Assembly (NCBI GenBank): GCA_003978105.1
Contig: QOAO01000011.1
Coordinates: 1-64,000 of the forward strand
Source of the DNA: Thermovibrio sp.
Lineage (GTDB): Bacteria > Aquificota > Desulfurobacteriia > Desulfurobacteriales > Desulfurobacteriaceae
Length of the DNA stretch: 64,000 nt
Reading direction: 5' to 3'
Shown: piece after piece, positions 9,567 through 17,379 of the stretch
Position numbering within the stretch: position 1 is the stretch's first letter
How the letters are laid out: every line of letters starts with the position of its first letter
Notes under the pieces: model-generated
The model's input: only the letters and a program-made list of their open reading frames with translations
The model's database searches: none
What the model was told of the DNA's origin: nothing
Position numbers and translations under genes: made by a program

Positions 9567-9584
9567 GGGAGGGTTCTCCCTCCC
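9567..9584 (+). terminator. GC-rich hairpin after the rhodanese gene
   Basis: A perfect 7-bp stem (GGGAGGG / CCCTCCC) with a TTCT loop lies 7 bases after the rhodanese stop codon. No T-run follows, so it is a terminator candidate only; it could also act as an mRNA 3' stabiliser between the gpmI and ileS units. Confidence 0.5.
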
Positions 9585-9642
9585 ACTTCCCATTCAAGTC
9601 TGATAAAATACCCCCGTTTCTCAATTTCTTAGGAGGACTCCT

Positions 9643-12432
9643 ATGAGCAAGAAGGACTACAAGGAAACTCTCAATTTGCCAAAAACAGAATTTCCAATGA
9701 GGGGAAATTTACCCAAAAAAGAACCTGAAATTCTCAAGTACTGGAGTGAATTTAACATATACAAAAAACTCTTAGATGAACACAGGTGCGACGACCAGTT
9801 TACTCTCCACGACGGACCTCCCTACGCAAACGGCCACATTCATATTGGCCATGCACTCAACAAAATACTCAAGGATATTGTAGTTAAATCAAAAGTTTTA
9901 CAGGGGTACAGAACTCCCTTTGTTCCCGGATGGGACTGCCACGGTCTTCCTATTGAGAGAGCAGTTTTTAAGGAACTCAAAAAGAGAAAGGATGAAGTTG
10001 ACCCGTTAGAAGTTAGAAAGCTCTGTAGGGAGTATGCAGAAAGGTGGGTCAATACGCAAAAGGAAGAGTTTATAAGACTTGGCGTTTTTGGGGATTGGGA
10101 AAATCCCTACATCACTATGGACCCAAAGTACCAGGCAGACATCGTCAGGGAGCTCGGAAAGTTCTACGAAAAGGGGCTCGTTTACAGAGCTAAGAAGCCT
10201 GTTTACTGGTGTCCTTCCTGTGTAACAGCCCTTGCAGAGGCCGAAATTGAGTACTTAGACGAAACCTCACCATCAATATACGTTGCCTTTAAGGTTGAGG
10301 ATTCAAAGGGGAAACTTCCTGAAAATGCTTATTTAGTCATCTGGACAACTACTCCTTGGACTTTACCTGCAAACGTAGCAATTGCCGCAAATCCAGAACT
10401 TGACTATGTAGTTTTGAAGAGCTCCGATAGGAACTATATAGTTGCCGAGAACCTCCTTGAGGACTTTAAGGAGAAAACGGAAATTGAGGGAGAAGTTGTT
10501 AAAAAACTGAAGGGAGAGGAATTTGAGGGAATTACCTACAAACACCCGTTTATAGATAGAACGGGAAAGGTGGTTCTTGCAGATTACGTTGCAGCCGATA
10601 CGGGAACAGGGCTCGTTCACATAGCCCCAGGACACGGAGAGGAGGACTATCAGGTCGGTTTAAGGTACAACCTTCCCATTCTCGTCCCTGTTGACGACTA
10701 CGGAAGGTTCACGGACGAGGCCCCAGAATGGTTAAGGGGAATGAAAATCTGGGATGGAAATAAAGTAGTAATTGAAAGATTGAAGGAATCAGGGCACCTT
10801 CTCTACAGCGGAAAAATAACCCATTCCTACCCACACTGCTGGAGGTGTAAAGGAAAGGTCATCTTTAGGGCTACTCCCCAGTGGTTCATAGCGATGGACA
10901 GGGGAAAACCTACGCTCAGGGAGGTTGCACTCTCGGAAATTGAAAAAGTCAGGTGGATTCCCGAGTGGGGAAAGATAAGAATAAGGAACATGGTTGAACA
11001 GAGACCTGACTGGTGTATCTCGAGACAGAGAATCTGGGGAGTTCCAATAGTTGCATTCTACTGTAAAACTTGCGGAGAGGTTATCTACTCAAAGGAAATT
11101 GCAGATAGGGTTGCCGATATTTTTGAAAGGGAATCTGCAGATGCCTGGTACAGTAAAACTCCTGAGGAGCTACTACCTGAAGGCTTTACCTGTCCAAATT
11201 GTGGTGGAAGGGAGTTTGAAAAGGAAACAGACATCTTAGACGTCTGGTTTGACTCAGGCTCGTCCCACGCCGCAGTTCTTGAAAGGAGGCCTGAGCTCTA
11301 TTGGCCTGCGGACCTCTACTTAGAGGGTTCCGACCAACACAGGGGTTGGTTCCAGGCGAGTCTATTAGAGTCGTGTGGAACGAGAGGTAGAGCTCCCTAC
11401 AAATCCGTTCTAACCCACGGCTTCACCCTTGACGAGAAGGGAAGGAAGATGAGCAAGTCCGTTGGAAACGTAGTATCTCCGTTGGACGTTACAAAGAGGT
11501 ACGGAGCTGAAATCCTGAGGCTTTGGGTTGCAAGTGAGAACTTTACAGAGGACGTGAGGATTTCTGACAACATACTCAAAAAGGTAAGTGAGGTTTACAA
11601 GAAGATAAGGAACACTCTCAGATTTATGATTGGAAACTTGAAGGATTTTACACCTGACAGAGCTCTCCCCTACGATGAGCTATCGGAAATAGACAAGTGG
11701 GCACTCAATAGGTTCTACCAACTTAGGAACGAAATTGTTGAGAATTACAACAGTTACAGATTCAACAGAATATTTAGAAAACTCTACGAGTACTGTTCAA
11801 TTGAGCTCAGCTCAATCTATTTGGACATAAGCAAGGATACACTCTACTGTGAGCACCCTGATTCGAAAAAGAGGAGGAGCTCCCAGACGGCTATTTACAC
11901 AATTCTTTACGGTCTAAATACACTCATCGCTCCGATACTCTCCTTTACTGCAGAGGAGGTTTACAGGTACATACCAGGAGCAGACAAGGAGTCTGTCTTC
12001 TTGGAGGAATTCCCTCCTGCCTGTGATGATTTTGACTCAGAGATTTTAGATAGATGGAACAGACTGATAAAAGTCAAAGGAGTTGTGAATAAAGCCCTTG
12101 AGAGAGCCAGGAAAGAAGGAGTTATAAGCCACTCCTTGGAGGCCTCTGTCGATGTCTTTGCAGAGGGTAAAATTTACGAGCTTTTAAAGGGATACGAGGA
12201 AGAACTGCCCTTTATATTTATTACCTCACAGGCTACCGTTAGGCCTATAAGTGAAGCTCCTGAGGACGCAGTTTCAGATGAGGAGCTAAAGGGAGTAAAA
12301 GTCGTTGCAGGGAGAGCAGAAGGAAGAAGGTGTGAAAGGTGTTGGGTCTACAGTACGACTGTAGGCAAGGACAAGGAGTACCCTGACGTCTGCAGAAGGT
12401 GTGCAGAAGTTTTAAGGAATCTGGAGAAGTAG
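9643..12432 (+). CDS. ileS: IleS, isoleucyl-tRNA synthetase
   Basis: Class I aminoacyl-tRNA synthetase charging tRNA-Ile. The 929-residue protein has the HIGH motif (H-I-H-I-G-H, about residues 65-70), a CP1 editing domain including W-T-T-T-P-W-T-L-P-A-N, W-C-I-S-R-Q-R-I-W-G-V-P, and the KMSKS signature (R-K-M-S-K-S) near residue 604. A C-terminal zinc finger (C-x-x-C ... C-x-x-C) ends the protein, as in bacterial-type enzymes. ATG start after TTAGGAGGA. It heads a unit ileS-radC-heptose kinase-ttuA-mqnA with overlapping or nearly touching genes. Confidence 0.97.
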   Translation: MSKKDYKETLNLPKTEFPMRGNLPKKEPEILKYWSEFNIYKKLLDEHRCDDQFTLHDGPPYANGHIHIGHALNKILKDIVVKSKVLQGYRTPFVPGWDCHGLPIERAVFKELKKRKDEVDPLEVRKLCREYAERWVNTQKEEFIRLGVFGDWENPYITMDPKYQADIVRELGKFYEKGLVYRAKKPVYWCPSCVTALAEAEIEYLDETSPSIYVAFKVEDSKGKLPENAYLVIWTTTPWTLPANVAIAANPELDYVVLKSSDRNYIVAENLLEDFKEKTEIEGEVVKKLKGEEFEGITYKHPFIDRTGKVVLADYVAADTGTGLVHIAPGHGEEDYQVGLRYNLPILVPVDDYGRFTDEAPEWLRGMKIWDGNKVVIERLKESGHLLYSGKITHSYPHCWRCKGKVIFRATPQWFIAMDRGKPTLREVALSEIEKVRWIPEWGKIRIRNMVEQRPDWCISRQRIWGVPIVAFYCKTCGEVIYSKEIADRVADIFERESADAWYSKTPEELLPEGFTCPNCGGREFEKETDILDVWFDSGSSHAAVLERRPELYWPADLYLEGSDQHRGWFQASLLESCGTRGRAPYKSVLTHGFTLDEKGRKMSKSVGNVVSPLDVTKRYGAEILRLWVASENFTEDVRISDNILKKVSEVYKKIRNTLRFMIGNLKDFTPDRALPYDELSEIDKWALNRFYQLRNEIVENYNSYRFNRIFRKLYEYCSIELSSIYLDISKDTLYCEHPDSKKRRSSQTAIYTILYGLNTLIAPILSFTAEEVYRYIPGADKESVFLEEFPPACDDFDSEILDRWNRLIKVKGVVNKALERARKEGVISHSLEASVDVFAEGKIYELLKGYEEELPFIFITSQATVRPISEAPEDAVSDEELKGVKVVAGRAEGRRCERCWVYSTTVGKDKEYPDVCRRCAEVLRNLEK

Positions 12433-12434
12433 TT

Positions 12435-13106
12435 GTGTACTCGATTAAGGAGCTCCCAGAATCTGACAGGCCAAGGGAGAAGTTGGAGAGGTTAGGGGCT
12501 GAAAACCTCTCCGACTCGGAGCTCCTTGCAATTATCCTTAGAACAGGCACATTTGGGAAGAACGCCTTAGACCTCTCAAGGGAACTCATAAAGGAGTTTG
12601 GAGGATTGAGCAACCTCTCGGAAGCCTCCCTAAGCGAACTGATGAGGATAAAAGGTTTAGGAAGGGCAAAGGCCGTTACACTTTCGGCACTCTTCGAACT
12701 ATGTAGAAGAATAAGGGTTCAAAAGTTTGATAGGAAAATATTCTCTCCGGAGGATGTTTTTAAACTCCTTGAGCCCATTTTTTCTGAAAGGAAAACGGAA
12801 CACTTTGGAATTGTAACTCTCAACAGGAAGGGAGCGGTAATAAACATTCACACGGTTTCGATGGGAGGTTCGGGAAAGGTTGCCGTTGAGCCAAAGGAGG
12901 TCTTCAGGCCTGCAATAAAGGACCTGGCAGAAGCCGTAATTCTCTTTCACAACCACCCATCCGGTGACCCAAAGCCAAGCAGAGAGGACATAGAAGTAAC
13001 TAAGAAACTCTTGGAAGTGGGAAATTTAATTGGAATAGAGGTCTTAGACCACATAATTTTAGGAAGGGAGAGATTCTTCAGCTTTAAAGGAGAAGGCCTT
13101 GTTTAG
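12435..13106 (+). CDS. radC: RadC-family protein with JAMM metalloprotease-like domain
   Basis: The N-terminal helix-hairpin-helix region has the family opening (I-K-E-L-P-E-S-D-R-P-R-E-K-L) and L-S-D-S-E-L-L-A-I; the C-terminal domain has the JAMM motif H-N-H-P-S-G-D with the late S-x-x-D. Despite the historical name, a DNA-repair role is not established and the molecular function is unknown. I place the start at GTG 12435, which has a GGAGAAG ribosome site inside the ileS end and matches the usual RadC N-terminus; a longer frame opens at 12399. Length 223, normal for the family. The stop overlaps the next gene's TTG start. Confidence 0.9.
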   Translation: MYSIKELPESDRPREKLERLGAENLSDSELLAIILRTGTFGKNALDLSRELIKEFGGLSNLSEASLSELMRIKGLGRAKAVTLSALFELCRRIRVQKFDRKIFSPEDVFKLLEPIFSERKTEHFGIVTLNRKGAVINIHTVSMGGSGKVAVEPKEVFRPAIKDLAEAVILFHNHPSGDPKPSREDIEVTKKLLEVGNLIGIEVLDHIILGRERFFSFKGEGLV

Positions 13107-14070
13107 AAGGGAGCTCCTTAAAAAGTTCAGGAATAGGAAAGTTCTTATAATCGGTGACTTTATGTTGGACGAGTACATAGAAGGAAAGGTAGAGAGAATC
13201 TCTCCTGAAGCCCCCGTTCCGATAGTTGAGGCAAGGGAGACAACCTTCAGGCCGGGAGGAGCTGCAAACGTAGCCGTTAACGTAAAGAGTTTGGGAGGGA
13301 GCGTAACGATTCTTGGAGTTGTTGGAAATGACGAAGGGGGAGAGAGGTTAAGAAAAATCCTAAATGAGAAGGGTATCGATACAAAACTCCTTTTGGAGGA
13401 TACCTCAAGGCCAACAACCAGAAAAACGAGGATAATCTCGGGCTCCCAACAACTTCTAAGGGTTGACTGGGAAAGTAAGAACTACATATCTAAAAAACTG
13501 AGAAGGGAACTTCTTACCTACCTTTTGGAAAACTACAGAAACTTTGATGTTATTGTTATCTCAGACTACGGGAAGGGAGTTGTAACAAAGGAGCTCTTTG
13601 AAATAACCGGAGAAATTAGAAGAAAGACTCCCGTATTTTTAGACCCAAAGGAGAGAAACTTTCCGATTTACAGGAACGTAACGGCAATGACGCCAAACAT
13701 AAAGGAAACTTTCCAGGCAGTTGGAATTAAACCGATTTCCAATGAGGATGCAGAAAGAGCTGGTAAAAAACTGATAGAGAAGTTTAATTTAGAGTATGCA
13801 GTAGTAACGAGGAGCGAAAGGGGTATTTCGATAGTTACTGGAAAAGAGGTAAAACACATACCAACAAGGGCAAAGCAGGTATTTGACGTAACGGGAGCCG
13901 GTGATACCGTAATCGCCTCATTCTCACTGGCAGTTGCAGCGGGAGCTCTCCCGTTTGAAGCGGGAGAAATTGCAAATTTAGCAGCAGGAATTGTTGTTGG
14001 AAAGCTTGGAACAGCAACAGTTACAGTGGAAGAAATGGAAGAGGCATTAAATGCTCTGCAGAATCTGTAA
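13099..14070 (+). CDS. rfaE1: D-glycero-beta-D-manno-heptose-7-phosphate kinase (RfaE domain I / HldA)
   Basis: A PfkB-family sugar kinase for LPS inner-core heptose synthesis. Visible signatures are G-D-F-M-L-D-E-Y at residues 15-22, G-G-A-A-N-V-A-V-N, and the catalytic anion-hole motif D-V-T-G-A-G-D-T near residue 264. It is the kinase domain only (323 residues); the adenylyltransferase half fused to it in E. coli HldE is absent, so a separate rfaE2/hldC is expected elsewhere. TTG start overlapping radC by 8 bases with an AAAGGAG site. Together with lpxA it shows the cell makes an LPS-type outer membrane. Confidence 0.9.
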   Translation: MFRRELLKKFRNRKVLIIGDFMLDEYIEGKVERISPEAPVPIVEARETTFRPGGAANVAVNVKSLGGSVTILGVVGNDEGGERLRKILNEKGIDTKLLLEDTSRPTTRKTRIISGSQQLLRVDWESKNYISKKLRRELLTYLLENYRNFDVIVISDYGKGVVTKELFEITGEIRRKTPVFLDPKERNFPIYRNVTAMTPNIKETFQAVGIKPISNEDAERAGKKLIEKFNLEYAVVTRSERGISIVTGKEVKHIPTRAKQVFDVTGAGDTVIASFSLAVAAGALPFEAGEIANLAAGIVVGKLGTATVTVEEMEEALNALQNL

Positions 14071-14980
14071 GTCAAAAGGAGAAAGAAAAAAGGCCGTTGT
14101 ATACATAAGACACCACAGACTTGCCCTGTGTAAGGAGCACTTCTTAGAGTGGTTTGAGAGGCAGGTTCAAAGGACCATAAAGAAATTTAATATGTTTAGC
14201 AAAAATGAGAATGTCTTAGTTGCAGTTTCTGGAGGAAAGGATAGCCTCTCACTCTGGTATGTTTTGAACAAATTGGGTTATGAAACGTACGGATTCCATG
14301 TAAGTTTAGGGATTGAGGGTTGGGAGTACTCAAAAAAGTCATTGGAAGTCTGTAAAAAGTTCTCAGAGAGGATAAATCGTCCGTTAATAGTTTTCGACCT
14401 TAAGAAGGAGTTTGGTTATTCAATTGAGGAAATAGCAAAAGGAGTTGGAAGGAAGGACGTCTGCTCTGTATGTGGAACCTTCAAAAGGTACCTGATGAAC
14501 AGGATAGCCATTAAGGAGGAATTCAAGGTTGTTGCAACGGGGCACAACTTAGACGATGAGTCTGCCCTACTTCTATCAAACACTATGAGGTGGGAGGTTG
14601 GTTACTTAGGGAGACAGCATCCAGTACTTCCCGAGTTTGGTAGATTTGCAAGAAAGGTTAAACCTTTCTGTTTTTTAACGGAGAAGGAGATTGTCAGCTA
14701 TGCAATACTGAACGAAATCGAGTACATGGAAACGGGATGTCCGAACGCCAAGGAAGCAACTTCGGCAGTTTACAAGAGAGCTCTCGCAATGTTAGAACAC
14801 GAAATGCCTGGAACAAAACTCAGGTTCTACAAGGAGTTCTTGGAAAGGGCAAGGCCGACTTTTGAGAGGGAGTTGAAGGAGAATTTAGAACTCAACGAGT
14901 GTAAAGTCTGCGGTATGCCAACAACGGCCCCCGTCTGTTCGGTCTGCAGAACCTTGGAGAGGTTAAAGGGTAGATGTTGA
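14051..14980 (+). CDS. ttuA: TtuA-type tRNA 2-thiolation enzyme (thermophile-associated)
   Basis: A 309-residue PP-loop ATPase of the TtcA/Ncs6 superfamily. Zinc-finger cysteines flank it on both sides: C-R-I-C near residue 3 with C/H ligands near 27-30, and C-K-V-C ... C-S-V-C at the C-terminus. The PP-loop is S-G-G-K-D-S near residue 60. Cysteines of C-S-V-C near residue 139 and of T-G-C-P-N-A near 229 match the [4Fe-4S] ligands of Thermus TtuA, which makes 2-thio-ribothymidine at position 54 and raises tRNA melting temperature. Family assignment is strong; the exact tRNA target is inferred. It overlaps the heptose kinase by 20 bases and mqnA by 7. Confidence 0.88.
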   Translation: MLCRICKSKGERKKAVVYIRHHRLALCKEHFLEWFERQVQRTIKKFNMFSKNENVLVAVSGGKDSLSLWYVLNKLGYETYGFHVSLGIEGWEYSKKSLEVCKKFSERINRPLIVFDLKKEFGYSIEEIAKGVGRKDVCSVCGTFKRYLMNRIAIKEEFKVVATGHNLDDESALLLSNTMRWEVGYLGRQHPVLPEFGRFARKVKPFCFLTEKEIVSYAILNEIEYMETGCPNAKEATSAVYKRALAMLEHEMPGTKLRFYKEFLERARPTFERELKENLELNECKVCGMPTTAPVCSVCRTLERLKGRC

Positions 14981-15780
14981 GGGTTGGAAAGATAGAGTAC
15001 TTAAACACAGTTCCCGTTTACTATGGATTTATAAAGGGAGTTGTCAAGTATAAAGAAGTTGAATTTGTAGAGGACGTTCCCTCTGAGCTCAACAGACTTC
15101 TCCGAGAGGGTTTCTTGGATGTATCGGTAGTATCCTCGTATGAGTACATAACAAACTGGGACAAGTACTTACTCCTTCCAGACCTGTCAATCTCTGCATA
15201 CAGAAAGGTTAAAAGCGTTTTATTCTTTTCAAAAGTACCAATTCACCAGCTCCACAGGAAGGATGTCTGGATTACAAGGAGTTCCATGACCTCAAGGGAA
15301 CTTTTAAAGTACCTTCTGAAAAACGTTTACGGAGTTGAGCCGAACTTCTACTACTACTCGATGAAGGAGGGAGGACTTCCAAAAAACCCCAAGGCCCTTT
15401 TAGCTATAGGAGACGATGCACTGAAACTCCTGCCAAAAAGGACATTCCCCTTTGTCTACGACCTTGCCGAGGAGTGGTTTAACTTAACGGGACTTCCCTT
15501 TGTTTTTGCAGTCTGGGCAGTAAGAAGGGACTCTTACGAGAAAAAGAGAGAGAAGGTTAGAGAATTTTACAGGAAGCTCATTAAATCAAGGGACTTTGGA
15601 GAAAGGACTTTCGATGAAATATGTTCTGCTTACGGTAAAAAAATTCCCCTAAATGAAAAGTCCTGTAGAAACTACCTTAACTGTCTCAATTTCCACCTTG
15701 GAGAAGAGGAAGAATCCTCCCTTAAGACGTTCTCTGAAAAAATAGGAAAACCTTTTAAACTTAACTACTTAGAGATTTAA
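14974..15780 (+). CDS. mqnA: MqnA, chorismate dehydratase (futalosine menaquinone pathway)
   Basis: MqnA dehydrates chorismate to 3-enolpyruvylbenzoate, the first committed step of futalosine-route menaquinone synthesis. The periplasmic-binding-protein-like fold is recognised from V-G-K-I-E-Y-L-N-T-V-P-V at the N-terminus, V-S-S-Y-E-Y near 54, A-I-G-D-D-A-L near 148, and Y-D-L-A-E-E-W-F-N-L-T-G-L-P-F-V-F-A-V-W around 168-187. Length 268, usual. ATG start inside the end of ttuA. UbiX at 50480-51052 could supply prenyl-FMN for the later decarboxylation. The 3' end overlaps the opposing gene by 20 bases. Confidence 0.92.
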   Translation: MLRVGKIEYLNTVPVYYGFIKGVVKYKEVEFVEDVPSELNRLLREGFLDVSVVSSYEYITNWDKYLLLPDLSISAYRKVKSVLFFSKVPIHQLHRKDVWITRSSMTSRELLKYLLKNVYGVEPNFYYYSMKEGGLPKNPKALLAIGDDALKLLPKRTFPFVYDLAEEWFNLTGLPFVFAVWAVRRDSYEKKREKVREFYRKLIKSRDFGERTFDEICSAYGKKIPLNEKSCRNYLNCLNFHLGEEEESSLKTFSEKIGKPFKLNYLEI

Positions 15781-16414
15781 GTTTTTTGGCAATTTCCTCC
15801 TTTTCTTTTCCCTCCAACTGTGAGGAGACTTCTCTGATAAAATCTTCAAAAGATTTATCCTTTATCCTTTCAAGAGCCTCCTCAAAAACAGAAAGTGCCA
15901 TTATTCCAAAGTAGTTATTCAAAATTTCCAATATTTCATCTTTTAACTTTTCAAAAATTTCACCTTCTTTACCAAGGAGTTCTTCAAGTTTACCGTGGAG
16001 CTTTTCCCTCTCTTCTCCTGAAAGCTCTCCTAGGAGCTCCTGAATAAACTCCTCCTTGGATGAAGCTGATGAAAGGGCTTCATCGATGACAAACGTCGAG
16101 GCTACACCATAAAATGGAAAAATCAAATTTACAATTTCCTCGATTTCCTTATCAGTTAAAGAAATCTCTTCGTTTCCTCTCTTCTTAGTTCCTCCTTTCT
16201 TTGCAGATAGGAGCTTATTTACAACTTCCAAATGAAAATTCTTAACCTCCTCCTCAATATTCTCCTCCGACTCTATATCCTTTTCGAGTCTTTTTAGGGC
16301 TACTCCTTCTTTAAAGATGTTTGAAACAACTTTTCCGGACGAATGGTAAAACTCCGTTTGAACGTGAAACTTTGTACTTCCAATTACTACATCCTCATTT
16401 ATGGATGTGGCCAT
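15761..16414 (-). CDS. Uncharacterised HVQTE-type protein with two C-terminal helical repeats
   Basis: Function unknown. Residues about 10-45 (G-S-T-K-F-H-V-Q-T-E-F and V-S-N-I-F-K-E-G) resemble a small beta domain with an H-V-Q-T-E signature that I associate with delta-proteobacterial signalling and gliding clusters (recollection, not searched). A charged linker follows. Then come two roughly 55-residue helical repeats, from about residue 88 and 155, each with a hydrophobic Y-G/F-G core, an E-A-L motif and an E-F-I/D-F-I segment. The C-terminus of the divergent DUF4388 protein carries a related repeat, hinting at a shared partner. ATG start after AAGGAGGAA. No signal peptide or membrane segment. 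Confidence 0.75.
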   Translation of the reverse strand: MATSINEDVVIGSTKFHVQTEFYHSSGKVVSNIFKEGVALKRLEKDIESEENIEEEVKNFHLEVVNKLLSAKKGGTKKRGNEEISLTDKEIEEIVNLIFPFYGVASTFVIDEALSSASSKEEFIQELLGELSGEEREKLHGKLEELLGKEGEIFEKLKDEILEILNNYFGIMALSVFEEALERIKDKSFEDFIREVSSQLEGKEKEEIAKKLKSLSS

Positions 16415-16443
16415 TGTTCCTCCTTACTGAAATGTGTGTTATT

Positions 16444-16461
16444 ATTTTATTAAAATAAAAT
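16444..16461. promoter_or_regulatory. AT-only inverted repeat between divergent genes
   Basis: ATTTTATT and AATAAAAT form a perfect 8-bp inverted repeat with a 2-base centre, lying between the HVQTE-type gene and the DUF4388 gene. It could be an operator or simply overlapping AT-rich promoters for both directions; no recogniser is known. Confidence 0.35.
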
Positions 16462-16478
16462 CCATAGAGAGGATAAAA

Positions 16479-17378
16479 ATGGAATTAAAGGGGAGCTTCC
16501 ACTCAGAAGTAGAACTTTCCGACCTCTTTCAGGTTGTAACTCTAGGTAAAAAAACGGGGGAAGTAAAACTTTCCAACAATGGCAATACGAAAAATATAAC
16601 CTTGTTTATAGAAAAGGGAACTATTGTCAACTTTTCCTCAAACTTACCAATTATTAAAGTTTTGAAAGATCGGATTGCCTCAGGAGATTTAGATTTTTTT
16701 GAAGCCCTAAAATTCGTTTTCCACTACATCAACCTCTGGAATGGGGGAAAATTTCTCTTTAAAGAAAAAAAACTAAGCAATATAGAAAAGCTTGGGAACC
16801 TCGATGCACTTAACGTAATTATGGATTATACAAAAGAAAAGGATGAAATTAGTAAGATTGACTTGGAAAAGATTTTTGATTTTAACTCTAAATACGTTTT
16901 ATCAAAGAATGCTGAACTTCCCATAACGTTCGACAGGGATTCTTGGAATATTTTAGTCGATATTCTTTCTGGAAAATCCATTTTAAGTTCTATTTTTCTC
17001 AATGCCCACTCATTTAAGTCGGGTTTAGAGATAGTAAATTCAATGGTTCAAAAGAATATTTTGAAGAAGAAAACCGAAGAAGAAGTTATTTCAGAGGAGT
17101 CTGAAGAACTTAAAGCTGAAGTTAAAACAATTCCTAATGAAAAAATTAATGCTCTTAGGGAGCTTTTAACAGAAATCATGGGACCTATGGGAGAATTTTT
17201 AGTTGACGAGACCTTAGAGGATTTAGAAGTAAATGAACTGCCAGTTCATTTAGCTAACGAGTTCATAGAAAAATTGTTGGATAAAATTCCAGAGACATGC
17301 TTGATAGAAGGTGAAAGTTGTAAAGAGAGATTAAAGAACGATTTTGAAAAAATAATTGCTGAGGAAAAGGGAGGTTAA
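16479..17378 (+). CDS. DUF4388 (PATAN-like) domain protein
   Basis: Residues 1-100 match the DUF4388/PATAN pattern: M-E-L-K-G-S-F, V-E-L-S-D-L-F-Q-V-V, K-K-T-G-E-V-K-L and a later I-E-K-G-T-I-V-N-F. In other bacteria this domain sits in regulators of motility and phototaxis and often precedes a receiver domain; none is present here. After a variable middle there is a C-terminal helical segment (from about residue 225) with M-G-P-M-G-E-F-L-V-D-E and a final cysteine pair. I chose ATG 16479, 15 codons inside the longest frame, because GAGAGGA precedes it and the domain begins there. Followed directly by a membrane sensor gene. Composition is noticeably AT-rich. Confidence 0.75.
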   Translation: MELKGSFHSEVELSDLFQVVTLGKKTGEVKLSNNGNTKNITLFIEKGTIVNFSSNLPIIKVLKDRIASGDLDFFEALKFVFHYINLWNGGKFLFKEKKLSNIEKLGNLDALNVIMDYTKEKDEISKIDLEKIFDFNSKYVLSKNAELPITFDRDSWNILVDILSGKSILSSIFLNAHSFKSGLEIVNSMVQKNILKKKTEEEVISEESEELKAEVKTIPNEKINALRELLTEIMGPMGEFLVDETLEDLEVNELPVHLANEFIEKLLDKIPETCLIEGESCKERLKNDFEKIIAEEKGG

Positions 17379-17379
17379 A

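Noticed and set aside
13668..14075. Open frame of 135 codons opposite the heptose kinase
   Set aside because: Antisense to the conserved GAGD domain, no ribosome site.
15757..15787. AT-rich stem (AAACTTAA/TTAAGTTT, 12-base loop) followed by a T-run after mqnA
   Set aside because: All-but-two pairs are A-T and the loop is long, so stability at high temperature is doubtful; not listed as a terminator.
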